Both the position numbers and the translations under genes were made by a program. Shown piece after piece: positions 1 to 6,442 of a stretch of DNA of 40,300 bases. The notes beneath the pieces are model-generated. The model did not search any database. It was not told the DNA's origin and saw nothing but the letters and a program-made list of their open reading frames with translations. Origin of the DNA: a virus; IMG/VR virus record IMGVR_UViG_3300027881_000035, positions 1-40,300 of that record; one strand, given 5' to 3'. How positions within the stretch are numbered: the first letter of the stretch is position 1; the number at the start of each line of letters is the position of its first letter.

Positions 1-106
1 CGTCGGAAACTATACTAGAGTAGGTTTAACCTTATCATCTTCTAAAGATAGGCAAGATAAACTATTCAGGTACAATACGTATTAAGAGGTAGTAGAGTCA
101 TTTCGC

Positions 107-134
107 TTGACTGCTCATATGTATATGATATAAT
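107..134 (+). promoter_or_regulatory. sigma70-like promoter upstream of the holin-like gene
   Basis: A -35 box TTGACT at 107-112 and a perfect -10 box TATAAT at 129-134 are separated by 16 bp. It lies about 30 bp upstream of the first gene (165), whose RBS is AGGAGGG just before the ATG. It probably starts the transcript covering the holin-like and cargo genes. The rest of 1-164 is AT-rich and holds no gene that I can see. This is seen directly in sequence; activity is inferred. Confidence 0.7.
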
Positions 135-164
135 CCTCTTAACGACTCTTTCCTAGGAGGGAAA

Positions 165-512
165 ATGGAAAACATCCTAACCGTAGCTGGCATCACAGCG
201 ATCATCTCTTTTGTGATCACCCTTGCTCTACAGTACTTCCCAGTACTTCGAGTTAAGTGGGCTGGTCTAAAGACTGAAGTGAAGATGCTATCAGCCTTGG
301 GAGCCTATGCGCTCGTAGGCGCTATTGTTGCCTTTGGTGGTTGTGTGGCCTTTTTGGCCAGTCTCCTACCTCAGCTGCAATGCGTTGAGCCCGTGACTTT
401 CGTACAGTACATCTTTGCTGTACTAGTCGCAATAGGCGCCGGACAGGGAGTTTACTCTCTATTGCCGCAAACCAAGGACGTTACAGGCGCCAAGATCGAG
501 CGAGCATATTAA
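165..512 (+). CDS. putative holin-like membrane protein, three membrane segments
   Basis: This is a 115-residue protein with hydrophobic segments at about residues 5-25, 45-66 and 78-98, separated by short charged loops. The motif QYFPVLRVKW after the first segment resembles small holin-like proteins found in many tailed phages, where a membrane helix is followed by a Y-F-P-x-L-R stretch. The start is ATG 165 behind a strong AGGAGGG site. The stop overlaps the next start by one base (TAATG), so the two membrane genes are probably translated together. The likely role is forming lesions in the inner membrane at lysis. The endolysin lies about 31 kb downstream in this window, so the lysis genes are split unless the genome is circular or permuted. 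The function rests on size, topology and context only. Confidence 0.6.
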   Translation: MENILTVAGITAIISFVITLALQYFPVLRVKWAGLKTEVKMLSALGAYALVGAIVAFGGCVAFLASLLPQLQCVEPVTFVQYIFAVLVAIGAGQGVYSLLPQTKDVTGAKIERAY

Positions 513-997
513 TGATCGAAGCGCTAATTATTGCAGGGGCCATTGCGGCCTCTGCAATTCTCTTCTATCTAACCTTCCGACCTAGGGAAGATATCCGCAT
601 AACGGCACGCACCTTAGTAAGGGCAACTGAAAAAAGGGGTGAGTGGGACGCAACCATCAATTCCGAGCATATCAAAAGGGCTCGAGTTGCGCTCGTCCTC
701 CTGGATAAGTGGCCCGAAGTGGACCCTGAATGGGTGTCCATCATCATTGAAGAGGCCGTATTCGATATGGAGGCAGATCGTGACACCAACAAGTGCAGAT
801 GCGAAGATGGCAGTACAGGAACCGTCACTGGACAGCACATTGGATACGATGAGTTCGATGACGGAACAACTGGAAGGGATAACGAATCAGATCCTTGGTA
901 TGTTGGAGATCGAACAACCAGCGATAGCGGGGACGCCACAGGATGGCCTGTCTTCGAGACTGGGCCAGAGGATCTCGAGATTCCAAGCTCTGAATAG
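512..997 (+). CDS. LLH-type holin-like protein with an anomalous C-terminal extension
   Basis: The N-terminus (residues 2-20) is one membrane segment. Residues 30-90 form a soluble helical region with a lysine/alanine-rich helix and the ending IIIEEAVFDME, which resembles the C-terminal signature of phage holins of the LLH family (many end near lIEaAV). Here the frame continues for about 70 more residues of acidic, Gly/Ser/Thr-rich sequence, and those bases also encode a more convincing coiled-coil protein in another frame (780-1058). I trust roughly the first 90 residues. The extension may be a by-product of a lost stop or a small indel. It overlaps the upstream gene as TAATG, so it belongs to the same transcript. 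Confidence 0.6.
   Translation: MIEALIIAGAIAASAILFYLTFRPREDIRITARTLVRATEKRGEWDATINSEHIKRARVALVLLDKWPEVDPEWVSIIIEEAVFDMEADRDTNKCRCEDGSTGTVTGQHIGYDEFDDGTTGRDNESDPWYVGDRTTSDSGDATGWPVFETGPEDLEIPSSE
770..782 (+). promoter_or_regulatory. RBS and GTG start that decide the 780 gene
   Basis: GGAGG at 770-774 (including the last G of the preceding block) sits about six bases before GTG at 780-782. The GTGA arrangement there is typical of translational coupling. This supports initiation at GTG 780, well before the first ATG of that frame at 807. Confidence 0.5.
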
Positions 998-1058
998 CCG
1001 CCTTGGCGCGGTCTATGAAGAATTGCTTAGAGTTAATAATGAGCTCGACAAAATATGA
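780..1058 (+). CDS. small coiled-coil protein (hypothetical)
   Basis: With the GTG start this is 92 residues. After a Ser/Thr-rich N-terminus there is a helix (MTEQLEGITNQILGML), a short Pro/Gly linker and a long amphipathic helix ending LLRVNNELDKI with leucine spacing typical of a coiled coil. No enzymatic motif is seen. It follows two holin-like genes, a place where small helical lysis accessory or spanin-like proteins are common, but there is no lipobox or N-terminal membrane segment, so a spanin assignment is not supported. The first 218 bases overlap the extended holin-like frame. The stop overlaps the next start as ATGA at 1055-1058. The helical pattern makes this the more believable frame. 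Confidence 0.6.
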   Translation: MTPTSADAKMAVQEPSLDSTLDTMSSMTEQLEGITNQILGMLEIEQPAIAGTPQDGLSSRLGQRISRFQALNSRLGAVYEELLRVNNELDKI

Positions 1059-1276
1059 GAGCTCCTAACGTACAATTATTCACTATTGAACCCATGAAGA
1101 TATCGGGCATTGCTGATGGCGCACAGCTTGCTCTATACTCGCGTCAAGGTGAAGAACTGTACAATAGTGCGCCTGGTGACGAGGAAGTATTCGTTCACGT
1201 CGAGCCCGAGCAGTACCCCTTGACCATTATATGTCGTAAGGGGAAGTGGTCAAAATGTGACTATCCGTGTGCGTAA
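1055..1276 (+). CDS. hypothetical small beta-rich protein, N-terminal part of a frame-broken gene
   Basis: The 73-residue product has strand-like alternation (PMKISGIADGAQLALYSRQG, then FVHVEPEQYPLTII). Short phage proteins with this look often end in a V-T-I-R-V-R-K-x-G-Y segment. That segment exists here, but in another frame immediately downstream (to 1370). The last residues of this frame, from about WSKCDYPCA, are probably out-of-frame noise. One extra base between 1224 and 1273, for example in the run GGGGAAGTGG (1240-1249), would explain the break. The restored protein would be about 104 residues. The start overlaps the preceding stop (ATGA). The function is unknown. Confidence 0.5.
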   Translation: MRAPNVQLFTIEPMKISGIADGAQLALYSRQGEELYNSAPGDEEVFVHVEPEQYPLTIICRKGKWSKCDYPCA

Positions 1277-1370
1277 AGAGGGATATGTCCCATTTTCGCT
1301 AACAGGGTTTCCGAACGGCGACATGACACAGCAGGTGGTGAGTATACCTGACGATGGCTTTGGAGGTTAA
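1224..1370 (+). pseudogene. out-of-frame C-terminal half of the 1055 gene
   Basis: This frame opens after a TGA at 1221-1223 and encodes SGQNVTIRVRKEGYVPFSL followed by about 24 more residues to TAA at 1368-1370, directly before the next ATG at 1371. It has no start codon with a convincing RBS, so it is best read as the continuation of the 1055 gene after a +1 shift. It may be a sequence error, a true lesion or a recoding site. The residues look like genuine coding sequence and the GGAGG at its end serves the next gene. Confidence 0.5.
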
Positions 1371-1664
1371 ATGACACCCGCAGACTATCTAGACGAATTT
1401 GTTGAAGAGCTACGTGCACAGTTGATGGCCGACGAAAGACGTTGGGGAGATACGTGGTTGAAGCGTCCTAAAAAGGGCCAGGCGGACAGAGTGTTCGCCC
1501 GTATCCGTGAATACTATATGGATGCACGGTTGGCTGAGAAACTCCTCGACCTGACTGAGGAAGAACCTACATTTGTAGATACTCTGCCTTGGCTGAAGAT
1601 TACCGGTGAAGCCCTAATAGGCTGGATCCGCGAGAGGTATCCGGAAGAATTTCCGGATCATTAA
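1371..1664 (+). CDS. hypothetical phage protein
   Basis: This is a 97-residue, mostly helical and charged soluble protein. Notable stretches are ADERRWGDTWLKRP near residues 21-34 and LPWLKITGEALIGWIRER near 73-90. I recall small phage proteins with a related RWGDTWL pattern but none with a known role, so no function is given. The start ATG follows GGAGGTTAA directly, with the SD placed over the end of the previous reading frame. The gene ends one base before the kinase-like gene begins (TAA then ATG at 1665), so the two are probably translationally linked. Confidence 0.7.
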   Translation: MTPADYLDEFVEELRAQLMADERRWGDTWLKRPKKGQADRVFARIREYYMDARLAEKLLDLTEEEPTFVDTLPWLKITGEALIGWIRERYPEEFPDH

Positions 1665-2063
1665 ATGGGAGCTATTCACAGAGTAATTCCCGCTGAGAAC
1701 GCGGGACAGGTATGGTGGTTTCATGGAAACTCCGGATCAGGAAAGACTAACCTTGCCCTCAGATTCGACGTCCCAAACAAGATCGTTTTGGATGCGGACG
1801 ATCTGCGGGAAGTGTGGCCAGGCCTTGGCTTTTCGAAAGAAGACCGATGGGAGCAGAACCTTCGAACTGCTCGACTGGCACGCATGTTCTGGATTCAAGG
1901 ATTCAACGTCATCGTCTCAACTATATGCCCGTACGCAGAGCTCAGGAAAGAGATACGCCAAATTGTTCCTTCTGTAAAGTGGGTATACGTCAATACACCA
2001 GAAAGCAAGCAGCCCTCTAAAGAATATCCATTTGAAGAGGGAGGATGGCAAAATGAAGTTTGA
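1665..2063 (+). CDS. adenylylsulfate (APS) kinase-like P-loop protein
   Basis: The 132-residue protein has a Walker A loop GNSGSGKT (residues 21-28), then LDADDLR (42-48), LGFSKEDRWEQNLR (54-67), a strand with ICPYAELR near 90-97, and VYVNTPES. These match in order the APS kinase signatures: P-loop, D-x-D-x-x-R, LGFS-x-x-DR-x-E-N-x-R, I-x-P-x-x-x-x-R and V-x-V-x-TP. APS kinase phosphorylates APS at the 3' hydroxyl to make PAPS, the donor used by sulfotransferases. The family is usually about 170-200 residues. This one lacks the RDPKGLY-type lid and ends in an abbreviated YPFEEG segment, so the substrate could differ, for example another nucleotide. A sulfotransferase gene lies in the same genome at 34363, which supports the PAPS reading. 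Confidence 0.75.
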   Translation: MGAIHRVIPAENAGQVWWFHGNSGSGKTNLALRFDVPNKIVLDADDLREVWPGLGFSKEDRWEQNLRTARLARMFWIQGFNVIVSTICPYAELRKEIRQIVPSVKWVYVNTPESKQPSKEYPFEEGGWQNEV

Positions 2064-2268
2064 GTGTAATGCTTGGATTACAGTAGTTCCAGTAATGAGC
2101 GCTACTCGGGAGGTTATCGGTGCTAAAATCGAAAATATCTATCGACGACCACACGAGGGAACTATTAAACTCTGTATATCAGTACCAGAGTCTTTCTTCA
2201 ATGCACCAGAGATTAGGGTCTCACTCAAAGAACGGGATCCTGAGATTTGGGAAGGCGCAGAAATATAG
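2053..2268 (+). CDS. hypothetical small protein
   Basis: This is a 71-residue product starting at ATG 2053, preceded by GAGGGAGGATGG, so the SD lies inside the end of the kinase-like gene, which it overlaps by 11 bases. An upstream in-frame ATG-like start at 2032 lacks such a site. The sequence alternates strand-like segments (AWITVVPV, GTIKLCISV) and ends in acidic residues. It has some resemblance in style to the following ORF (both place a short beta strand before a proline-containing turn), but I do not recognise a family. The function is unknown. Confidence 0.6.
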   Translation: MKFECNAWITVVPVMSATREVIGAKIENIYRRPHEGTIKLCISVPESFFNAPEIRVSLKERDPEIWEGAEI

Positions 2269-2318
2269 ATGTCCGACTCTGAGAGTAGAGGTGCACCCTG
2301 AAAGAATCACTGGAAGGA

Positions 2319-2768
2319 TTGGATGGAAATCCACATATTCCTACGCAGATCTTCGCCCACGTAATAATCGACGGTATGAAGATTGGGGCGCCGACCCTGC
2401 GCTTAGAGTTTGATCCACCAGACACCGTGGATTCATTCGCGCGGTACTTGGATCTTAGTCCTTGGCAGTATACGCCTATAATTGATGTGGTGAATGAGAT
2501 CTTTAGGGTCGACGCTGATGAAACTTTCGTTGGTCTTGATCCAGACAGTACGTATACAATTCGATGGGAGGCAGACACAAATGTTAGTATATACGGCGGG
2601 CCCGTACAGCCAGACAGCGGGAGTGGGAACAGTGGAGGAGAATATACAGAAGGCAACGGATATAGCAGCGGAGTTATGGAATATGGGGTATACAGTCCTG
2701 TGCCCACACATGAACTCAGCTGGTATGGAAAAGCTTACAACTCTATCAAACAAAGACTTCGTAGATAG
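2319..2768 (+). CDS. hypothetical protein, uncertain start, long overlap with the next gene
   Basis: The reading frame is open from 2289 to 2768. The listed start is TTG 2319, but its GGAAGG lies only a base or two upstream. A CTG at 2298 has AGAGG at an ideal six-base distance, giving 156 residues. Residues such as IFAHVIIDGMKIGAPTLRLE and the later TIRWEADTNVSIYGG look like a real beta-rich protein. The last 62 codons overlap the DUF4406-like gene in another frame and turn Gly/Ser-rich (SGSGNSGGEYTEGNG), so the natural end may be near 2600. The function is unknown. Confidence 0.45.
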   Translation: MDGNPHIPTQIFAHVIIDGMKIGAPTLRLEFDPPDTVDSFARYLDLSPWQYTPIIDVVNEIFRVDADETFVGLDPDSTYTIRWEADTNVSIYGGPVQPDSGSGNSGGEYTEGNGYSSGVMEYGVYSPVPTHELSWYGKAYNSIKQRLRR

Positions 2769-2982
2769 AGACTTGGAGATGGTGGAGCGGTGCGACGCCA
2801 TAGTGATGATGCCAAATTGGGAGTCTTCACTTGGGGCGGTCAGGGAACTCGAACACGCACGTCAGAATGATATTGTTGTGTGGTTTTGGCCGGACATACC
2901 TGTGGGAGCGCAAAAATCGTCGAAAGTCAGAAAAGGACACAGGCTTAAGGTGTTAGGCACTAGAATTGGTCTAACAAGATAA
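2581..2982 (+). CDS. DUF4406 / nucleoside 2-deoxyribosyltransferase-like protein
   Basis: The 133-residue protein begins MLVYTAGPYS, the nucleotide-binding first strand of the DUF4406 / nucleoside 2-deoxyribosyltransferase-like fold. This is followed by ENIQKATDIAAELWNMGYTV and CPHMNS (residues 41-46). Later, CDAIVMMPNWESS (71-83) and GAVRELEHA place a conserved glutamate (about E91) where the family carries its catalytic glutamate. The family cleaves or exchanges N-glycosidic bonds of nucleosides or nucleotides, and phage members are thought to act in nucleotide metabolism or defence evasion, though many are untested. The start ATG 2581 follows GGGAGG at a good distance. It overlaps the preceding ORF by 188 bases. 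Confidence 0.75.
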   Translation: MLVYTAGPYSQTAGVGTVEENIQKATDIAAELWNMGYTVLCPHMNSAGMEKLTTLSNKDFVDRDLEMVERCDAIVMMPNWESSLGAVRELEHARQNDIVVWFWPDIPVGAQKSSKVRKGHRLKVLGTRIGLTR

Positions 2983-2991
2983 GGGGGCGGT

Positions 2992-3231
2992 ATGAATACA
3001 AGTGAGCGTTGTCCTAACGGGTGCCCTGGCCACTCTATGATTAGACACGACGAAGGAATTGCGCTACACTTTGGAACTGTCGCTGGAGTACTAGGTGCTT
3101 TCCCTAATGGTAATGCCTACGGCCTGCAGCGACGCAACCAAGTCCACGAGGCTTGGTATAAATGCACCAATTGCGAACGGATGTATGTGTCGTCAGTATT
3201 CAAGCGCTTCAAAAGGATTAACATTGTTTAA
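2992..3231 (+). CDS. small zinc-ribbon-like protein (hypothetical)
   Basis: This 79-residue protein has an N-terminal CPNGCPGH and a C-terminal CTNCERMY, giving two C-x2-4-C knuckles that could bind one zinc ion. The middle contains a Gly/Ala-rich stretch (GTVAGVLGAFPNG) and a basic tail (FKRFKR). The ATG follows a GGGGGCGG purine-rich site. It lies directly before the HNH nuclease gene and overlaps it by 8 bases, so it may be co-translated with it. Zinc-ribbon proteins of this size are common near phage terminase genes but their roles are mostly unknown. Confidence 0.65.
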   Translation: MNTSERCPNGCPGHSMIRHDEGIALHFGTVAGVLGAFPNGNAYGLQRRNQVHEAWYKCTNCERMYVSSVFKRFKRINIV

Positions 3232-3748
3232 GTCATTTCCTAAACCCAAGCCCAAACGTAAAGGGCGAGCAGTGCGCAGAAACAAGTCTGTAGCACAGGC
3301 AGCACGTGACCGTGATGGTGCGTGTCTGTATGGGTTGCTCTATCAGGATGGGTGCGTAGGGATGCTGTCTCCACACCATATTGTCAGCTTCGGGTCAGAC
3401 CCACGTCAGGATGTGTTAGAGAACTTAGTCGTCCTGTGTAAAAAGCATCACAATCAGGCAGAGGCTCATGAGATAGATGTTAGGACTCTGCGTGGTATCC
3501 TGTATCACTTCTATGGATATGGTCCGGAAGAACACGATCTTGTTATACTGGATGAGATGCGTAAATTAGCAGCCGACTACGGTATGACATCAGTATTCAC
3601 CATGAACAACGATATGGTGCAGATAAAATGTATTGGGTTCGTCAATAGGTTCAGCCACATGTTTGCATGGGAGTCTATGGCACAGCCAGACTTCATGGAT
3701 ATGTTTGCTGCCCAACTTACTTTCTCACAAAGGAAAACCAATGTCTAA
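3224..3748 (+). CDS. HNH endonuclease next to the terminase, TTG start
   Basis: A basic N-terminus (PKPKPKRKGRAVRR) precedes an HNH fold: RDRDGACLYG, then SPHHIVSFG with His51-His52, ENLVVLC with Asn67 and Cys72, and KKHHNQAEAH with His75-His76. Phage HNH proteins encoded beside the terminase, such as HK97 gp74, stimulate specific DNA cleavage by the terminase during packaging, so this is likely a packaging nuclease rather than a homing enzyme. The frame is open further upstream, but that part reads as a shadow of the zinc-ribbon gene. TTG 3224 has AAAAGGA six bases before it, which decides the start and gives 174 residues. The C-terminal 70 residues are not recognised. Confidence 0.82.
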   Translation: MFKSFPKPKPKRKGRAVRRNKSVAQAARDRDGACLYGLLYQDGCVGMLSPHHIVSFGSDPRQDVLENLVVLCKKHHNQAEAHEIDVRTLRGILYHFYGYGPEEHDLVILDEMRKLAADYGMTSVFTMNNDMVQIKCIGFVNRFSHMFAWESMAQPDFMDMFAAQLTFSQRKTNV

Positions 3749-4358
3749 CGGAAAAAGAGGTCACGAAATCAACCTAGCGTCCGGTACGATGTTTTCGCCG
3801 GCGCAGGAAAATGCACGAATGCAGAAGGCACGGACTAAGCTTGCGATTGATTTGACGTTGCAGTTCATGCCCACCAAGGGTGTGTCTGTTGAGCACTTTA
3901 AGCGCCCGGGTGGGGTTCACGAATTCCACTTTGTGGACGATCAGGGTCGTAAGGCACGAAGAAGCCTTACTATCGACGCTATTAAAAAGGGCGGACGTAA
4001 TGCTTCATGTCATATGATGTATACTGTCCTAGATGATTATGGTATTCCATTTAGCTGGGATGAAGTTCCGGAGCAAGCAGAGTACGCAGAACCAGAGGGG
4101 CGTGTTCTTGTGGATCACGTAGGTGGACCGCCAGAGAATGCAGACCGCATTCCGCATACACCTGTCCCACCGCTTCAACCAGAGCCTGAGCCAGAACCCG
4201 AGACGGTACCAGATCCTGCACCAGACGTTGCATGGAATCCTGACTGGACCATCCCTCAGTTGAAGGCGTGGAGTAGCGAGAATGGTCATCCGGTGCCAGC
4301 AAGCATTACGCGCAAGGGTGACATTATCGAGTTTATAGCACGTGAGCATTCTAACTGA
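3741..4358 (+). CDS. hypothetical protein upstream of TerL, possible small terminase subunit
   Basis: This 205-residue protein starts at ATG 3741 behind AAAGGA. The N-terminal 110 residues are mixed helix and strand with many basic residues. A linker at about residues 145-165 is rich in proline and glutamate (QPEPEPEPETVPDPAP). The last 35 residues (TIPQLKAWSSENG then KGDIIEFI) fit a small SAP/HeH/LEM-like helix-extended-helix fold that can bind DNA or protein. Its position between an HNH nuclease and the large terminase suggests the DNA-recognising small terminase subunit. No classic small-terminase helix-turn-helix is evident, so this is a context-based guess. It overlaps terL by 17 bases. 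Confidence 0.55.
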   Translation: MSNGKRGHEINLASGTMFSPAQENARMQKARTKLAIDLTLQFMPTKGVSVEHFKRPGGVHEFHFVDDQGRKARRSLTIDAIKKGGRNASCHMMYTVLDDYGIPFSWDEVPEQAEYAEPEGRVLVDHVGGPPENADRIPHTPVPPLQPEPEPEPETVPDPAPDVAWNPDWTIPQLKAWSSENGHPVPASITRKGDIIEFIAREHSN

Positions 4359-5847
4359 AGCCGACGAACAATTACTAATAGCCGCTCTTAGGGAGAATGG
4401 TGGATTTGGACTAGCGTCTGAATGGTACCTATATGGTACTAAGCCACTCCCTAAACAGTGGGCATTTCACCACGCACCGGCGGCTAATGTTACCTGGCTA
4501 GGCGGTATTGCCTGTGGCAAGACGCGTGGCGTTGCTGCGTCCTATATGATGGACTGCCTGAGCATTCCCTATTTTCAGGCTCTGAATACTTCTGTAACAT
4601 CTGTTCAAGCAGAGCTGGCCTTTGAAATGGCCACGGAATGGATTGAATCCAATGATAGGCTGGAACACCTTATCGACAATGTCTCACTCCGACCTTATCC
4701 GCAGATTGACTTCAAGAACTACTCATCTTGGATTTTCCGTACTGCAGGTAAAGACGCGCGCTTCATTCGTGGACAGGAGTTTGATCGTATTAATTACGAT
4801 GAGGCAGGACTCGACTATGACGGAATTTCTCTTAAGACTCTGCGTGGACGGCTCCGAGGTATACGGCTCGACGGATCCGTTAGAATGGCTCGGCTCGATG
4901 TTACAACGTCGCCTACTGATGCTCCCTGGCTTCGGGAGCGTTTCTATAAAGGTGATACCTCCCACCATTCCGCTGACCTCAAGGACTATAACAGCATACG
5001 GTCGACAATCTATGAAAACACCTATCTAACACGAGAACAGATCCACCTCATGGAGTCTGACTACACCGACGAGATGGTAGATGTTGAACTCCTAGGTATG
5101 TTTCCGGATTATGGTATGACTACTTTTCCAAGAACACATGTAGCTGCATGTACTGAACAGGGACTAAACGATTTGATGACTGACGCCACCCGACCAGAGA
5201 CTGGTAAGCCAAAACCTGGGTGGAAGATTGAGGTACATCCACGTCACGGTATCACTCATTTTGAGATGCCTCCCGAACAAGACGGTATGTATTTGCTCGC
5301 CGGTGACCCGGGCACAGGGGACCCCCCTAAACGTAACGCTGCTTGTGTACTTGTAATTAGGGTCGACAGAAAGCCATGGACAGTGGTATACTTTGACTGG
5401 GTATACGGTCGTGGAGCGTACAGCCCATTCCTATCCTCTTTCAAATATGCGATTGACAAGTACACCCCTGTCTATAAGGGGATTGACACGACCGGTACAC
5501 AAAAGGCCATAGACGAACTTGCTTTCGAGAATGAAGGTATCATCGTCGATGGAATCAACTTCGCCAGCGATAAGCAGGCATTAATCAATGCTCTCTCAAT
5601 CGCAGTTACGAATCACTGGTTCCAGTGGCCATTAATCAAGGGTCTCCAATTTCAGATGCACCACTATAGACGAGAAATGGATACCAAGCAAAACAAGCAA
5701 CCTCAAGATATCGTTATGACGCTGGGTATTGCTGCTTATCTTGCGCGCTATATGCCGGGAGAACTAAAGGAAGCTGCAAATAACCGACGCAATGGCGGAC
5801 GTCCATCACGACGTACAAGATCCACACGAGTACGGAGACATAGATAA
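4342..5847 (+). CDS. terL: terminase large subunit
   Basis: The 501-residue packaging motor has an N-terminal ATPase domain and a C-terminal RNase H-like nuclease. The ATPase shows a Walker A variant LGGIACGKT with Lys60, and a Walker B RINYDEAG with Asp153-Glu154. The nuclease acidic residues appear as GDPGTGD (Asp322), GIDTTG (Asp382) and QPQDIV (Asp456), the usual three positions. The tail is strongly basic (RRNGGRPSRRTRSTRVRRHR), likely for DNA or portal contact. The start is GTG 4342 inside the previous gene; the SD is weak, so coupling is likely. The stop overlaps the next ATG as TAATG. The neighbours (HNH before, portal after) fit packaging. Confidence 0.95.
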   Translation: MSILTEADEQLLIAALRENGGFGLASEWYLYGTKPLPKQWAFHHAPAANVTWLGGIACGKTRGVAASYMMDCLSIPYFQALNTSVTSVQAELAFEMATEWIESNDRLEHLIDNVSLRPYPQIDFKNYSSWIFRTAGKDARFIRGQEFDRINYDEAGLDYDGISLKTLRGRLRGIRLDGSVRMARLDVTTSPTDAPWLRERFYKGDTSHHSADLKDYNSIRSTIYENTYLTREQIHLMESDYTDEMVDVELLGMFPDYGMTTFPRTHVAACTEQGLNDLMTDATRPETGKPKPGWKIEVHPRHGITHFEMPPEQDGMYLLAGDPGTGDPPKRNAACVLVIRVDRKPWTVVYFDWVYGRGAYSPFLSSFKYAIDKYTPVYKGIDTTGTQKAIDELAFENEGIIVDGINFASDKQALINALSIAVTNHWFQWPLIKGLQFQMHHYRREMDTKQNKQPQDIVMTLGIAAYLARYMPGELKEAANNRRNGGRPSRRTRSTRVRRHR

Positions 5848-6128
5848 TGCCAACTTATACGTATCGCTGCCCAACATGCAAAGAAGTTTCCGATGTCGAA
5901 AAGTCGATGTTGGCCGATCATCCAAAGGAGTGTCCTGTGTGTAGCGCGGAAGGCCTCATCCACTTGGTGGGTGTGCCGACTGTTATCTACCGCGGGTCAG
6001 GGTTTTACACAACGGACAAGGTTCTCGACGAAATCACCGACCCAGAGTACCAACTCAGCGAAGCAGATCAAATCAAGTACTTCGACGAAAAGCTAAAGGA
6101 AGAACGTACTGTAAAGGTATTCACGTAG
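5847..6128 (+). CDS. FmdB-family zinc ribbon protein
   Basis: The 93-residue protein begins MPTYTYRCPTCKE with the first C-x2-C, a second C-x2-C in ECPVC near residue 30, and the downstream GVPTVIYRGSGFYTTD segment. This arrangement is typical of the FmdB/CxxC_CxxC_SSSS putative regulatory family, and phage copies occur close to terminase and portal genes. The acidic C-terminal half (DEITDPEYQLSEADQ) is variable. It may bind zinc, and its role in phages is unknown. It is coupled to terL by a one-base overlap. Confidence 0.82.
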   Translation: MPTYTYRCPTCKEVSDVEKSMLADHPKECPVCSAEGLIHLVGVPTVIYRGSGFYTTDKVLDEITDPEYQLSEADQIKYFDEKLKEERTVKVFT

Positions 6129-6136
6129 GAGGCTGA

Positions 6137-6442
6137 ATGTCGTCATTGAAGATAGGTCCTTACGAATACAGCGTTGAACTGGCTGATACATCCCCGGGTG
6201 GATTTGATTCTGCCAAGTGGGGAGATATCCGCCATGACTTTCAACAGATACGTATTCTTGAGAACTGCAACCCATCGATACAGCTTGTAGCACTGATGCA
6301 CGAATCCATGCACGCAATTGGCTTTGTGCTTGGTACGCCGTATGCTGATGAATTACTAGATCCACTGGCCAGTCATCTTGTGCAGTTCCTGCAGGATAAC
6401 GGCGTAGATCTGAGCCCACTGGAGAAGAAGCTGGAGGCGTAA
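6137..6442 (+). CDS. HExxH metallopeptidase-like protein
   Basis: This is a 101-residue protein with the zinc-peptidase motif HESMH (His55, Glu56, His59) inside a helix LVALMHESMHAIGFVLG, followed by a helical C-terminus. The size and the helix resemble the small ImmA/SprT-like minimal metallopeptidase domain found in phages. A third zinc ligand is not obvious; acidic residues in the next helix (YADELLD) are candidates. It could process a virion or host protein, but the substrate is unknown. The start follows GGAGG, and the stop overlaps the methyltransferase ATG by one base. Confidence 0.65.
   Translation: MSSLKIGPYEYSVELADTSPGGFDSAKWGDIRHDFQQIRILENCNPSIQLVALMHESMHAIGFVLGTPYADELLDPLASHLVQFLQDNGVDLSPLEKKLEA

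Noticed and set aside
1-164. tRNA or small RNA in the leader
   Set aside because: No cloverleaf, no T-loop (GGTTCGAAT-like) sequence and no conserved stems; only a promoter is supported.
565-939. Open frame on the minus strand opposite the holin-like gene
   Set aside because: It is antisense to clear coding sequence, has no SD and has low-complexity Ser/Val composition, so it is a shadow. The same holds for the other minus-strand frames of the window.
2120-2413. Frame between the two hypothetical genes at 2053 and 2319
   Set aside because: No SD, and the residues are a basic, Arg/Ser-rich reading of the neighbours' frames. Considered as a continuation after a frameshift but not convincing.
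3095-3223. Upstream extension of the HNH frame
   Set aside because: It overlaps the zinc-ribbon gene out of frame and reads as noise (many Cys, Met, Ser). TTG 3224 has a good SD.
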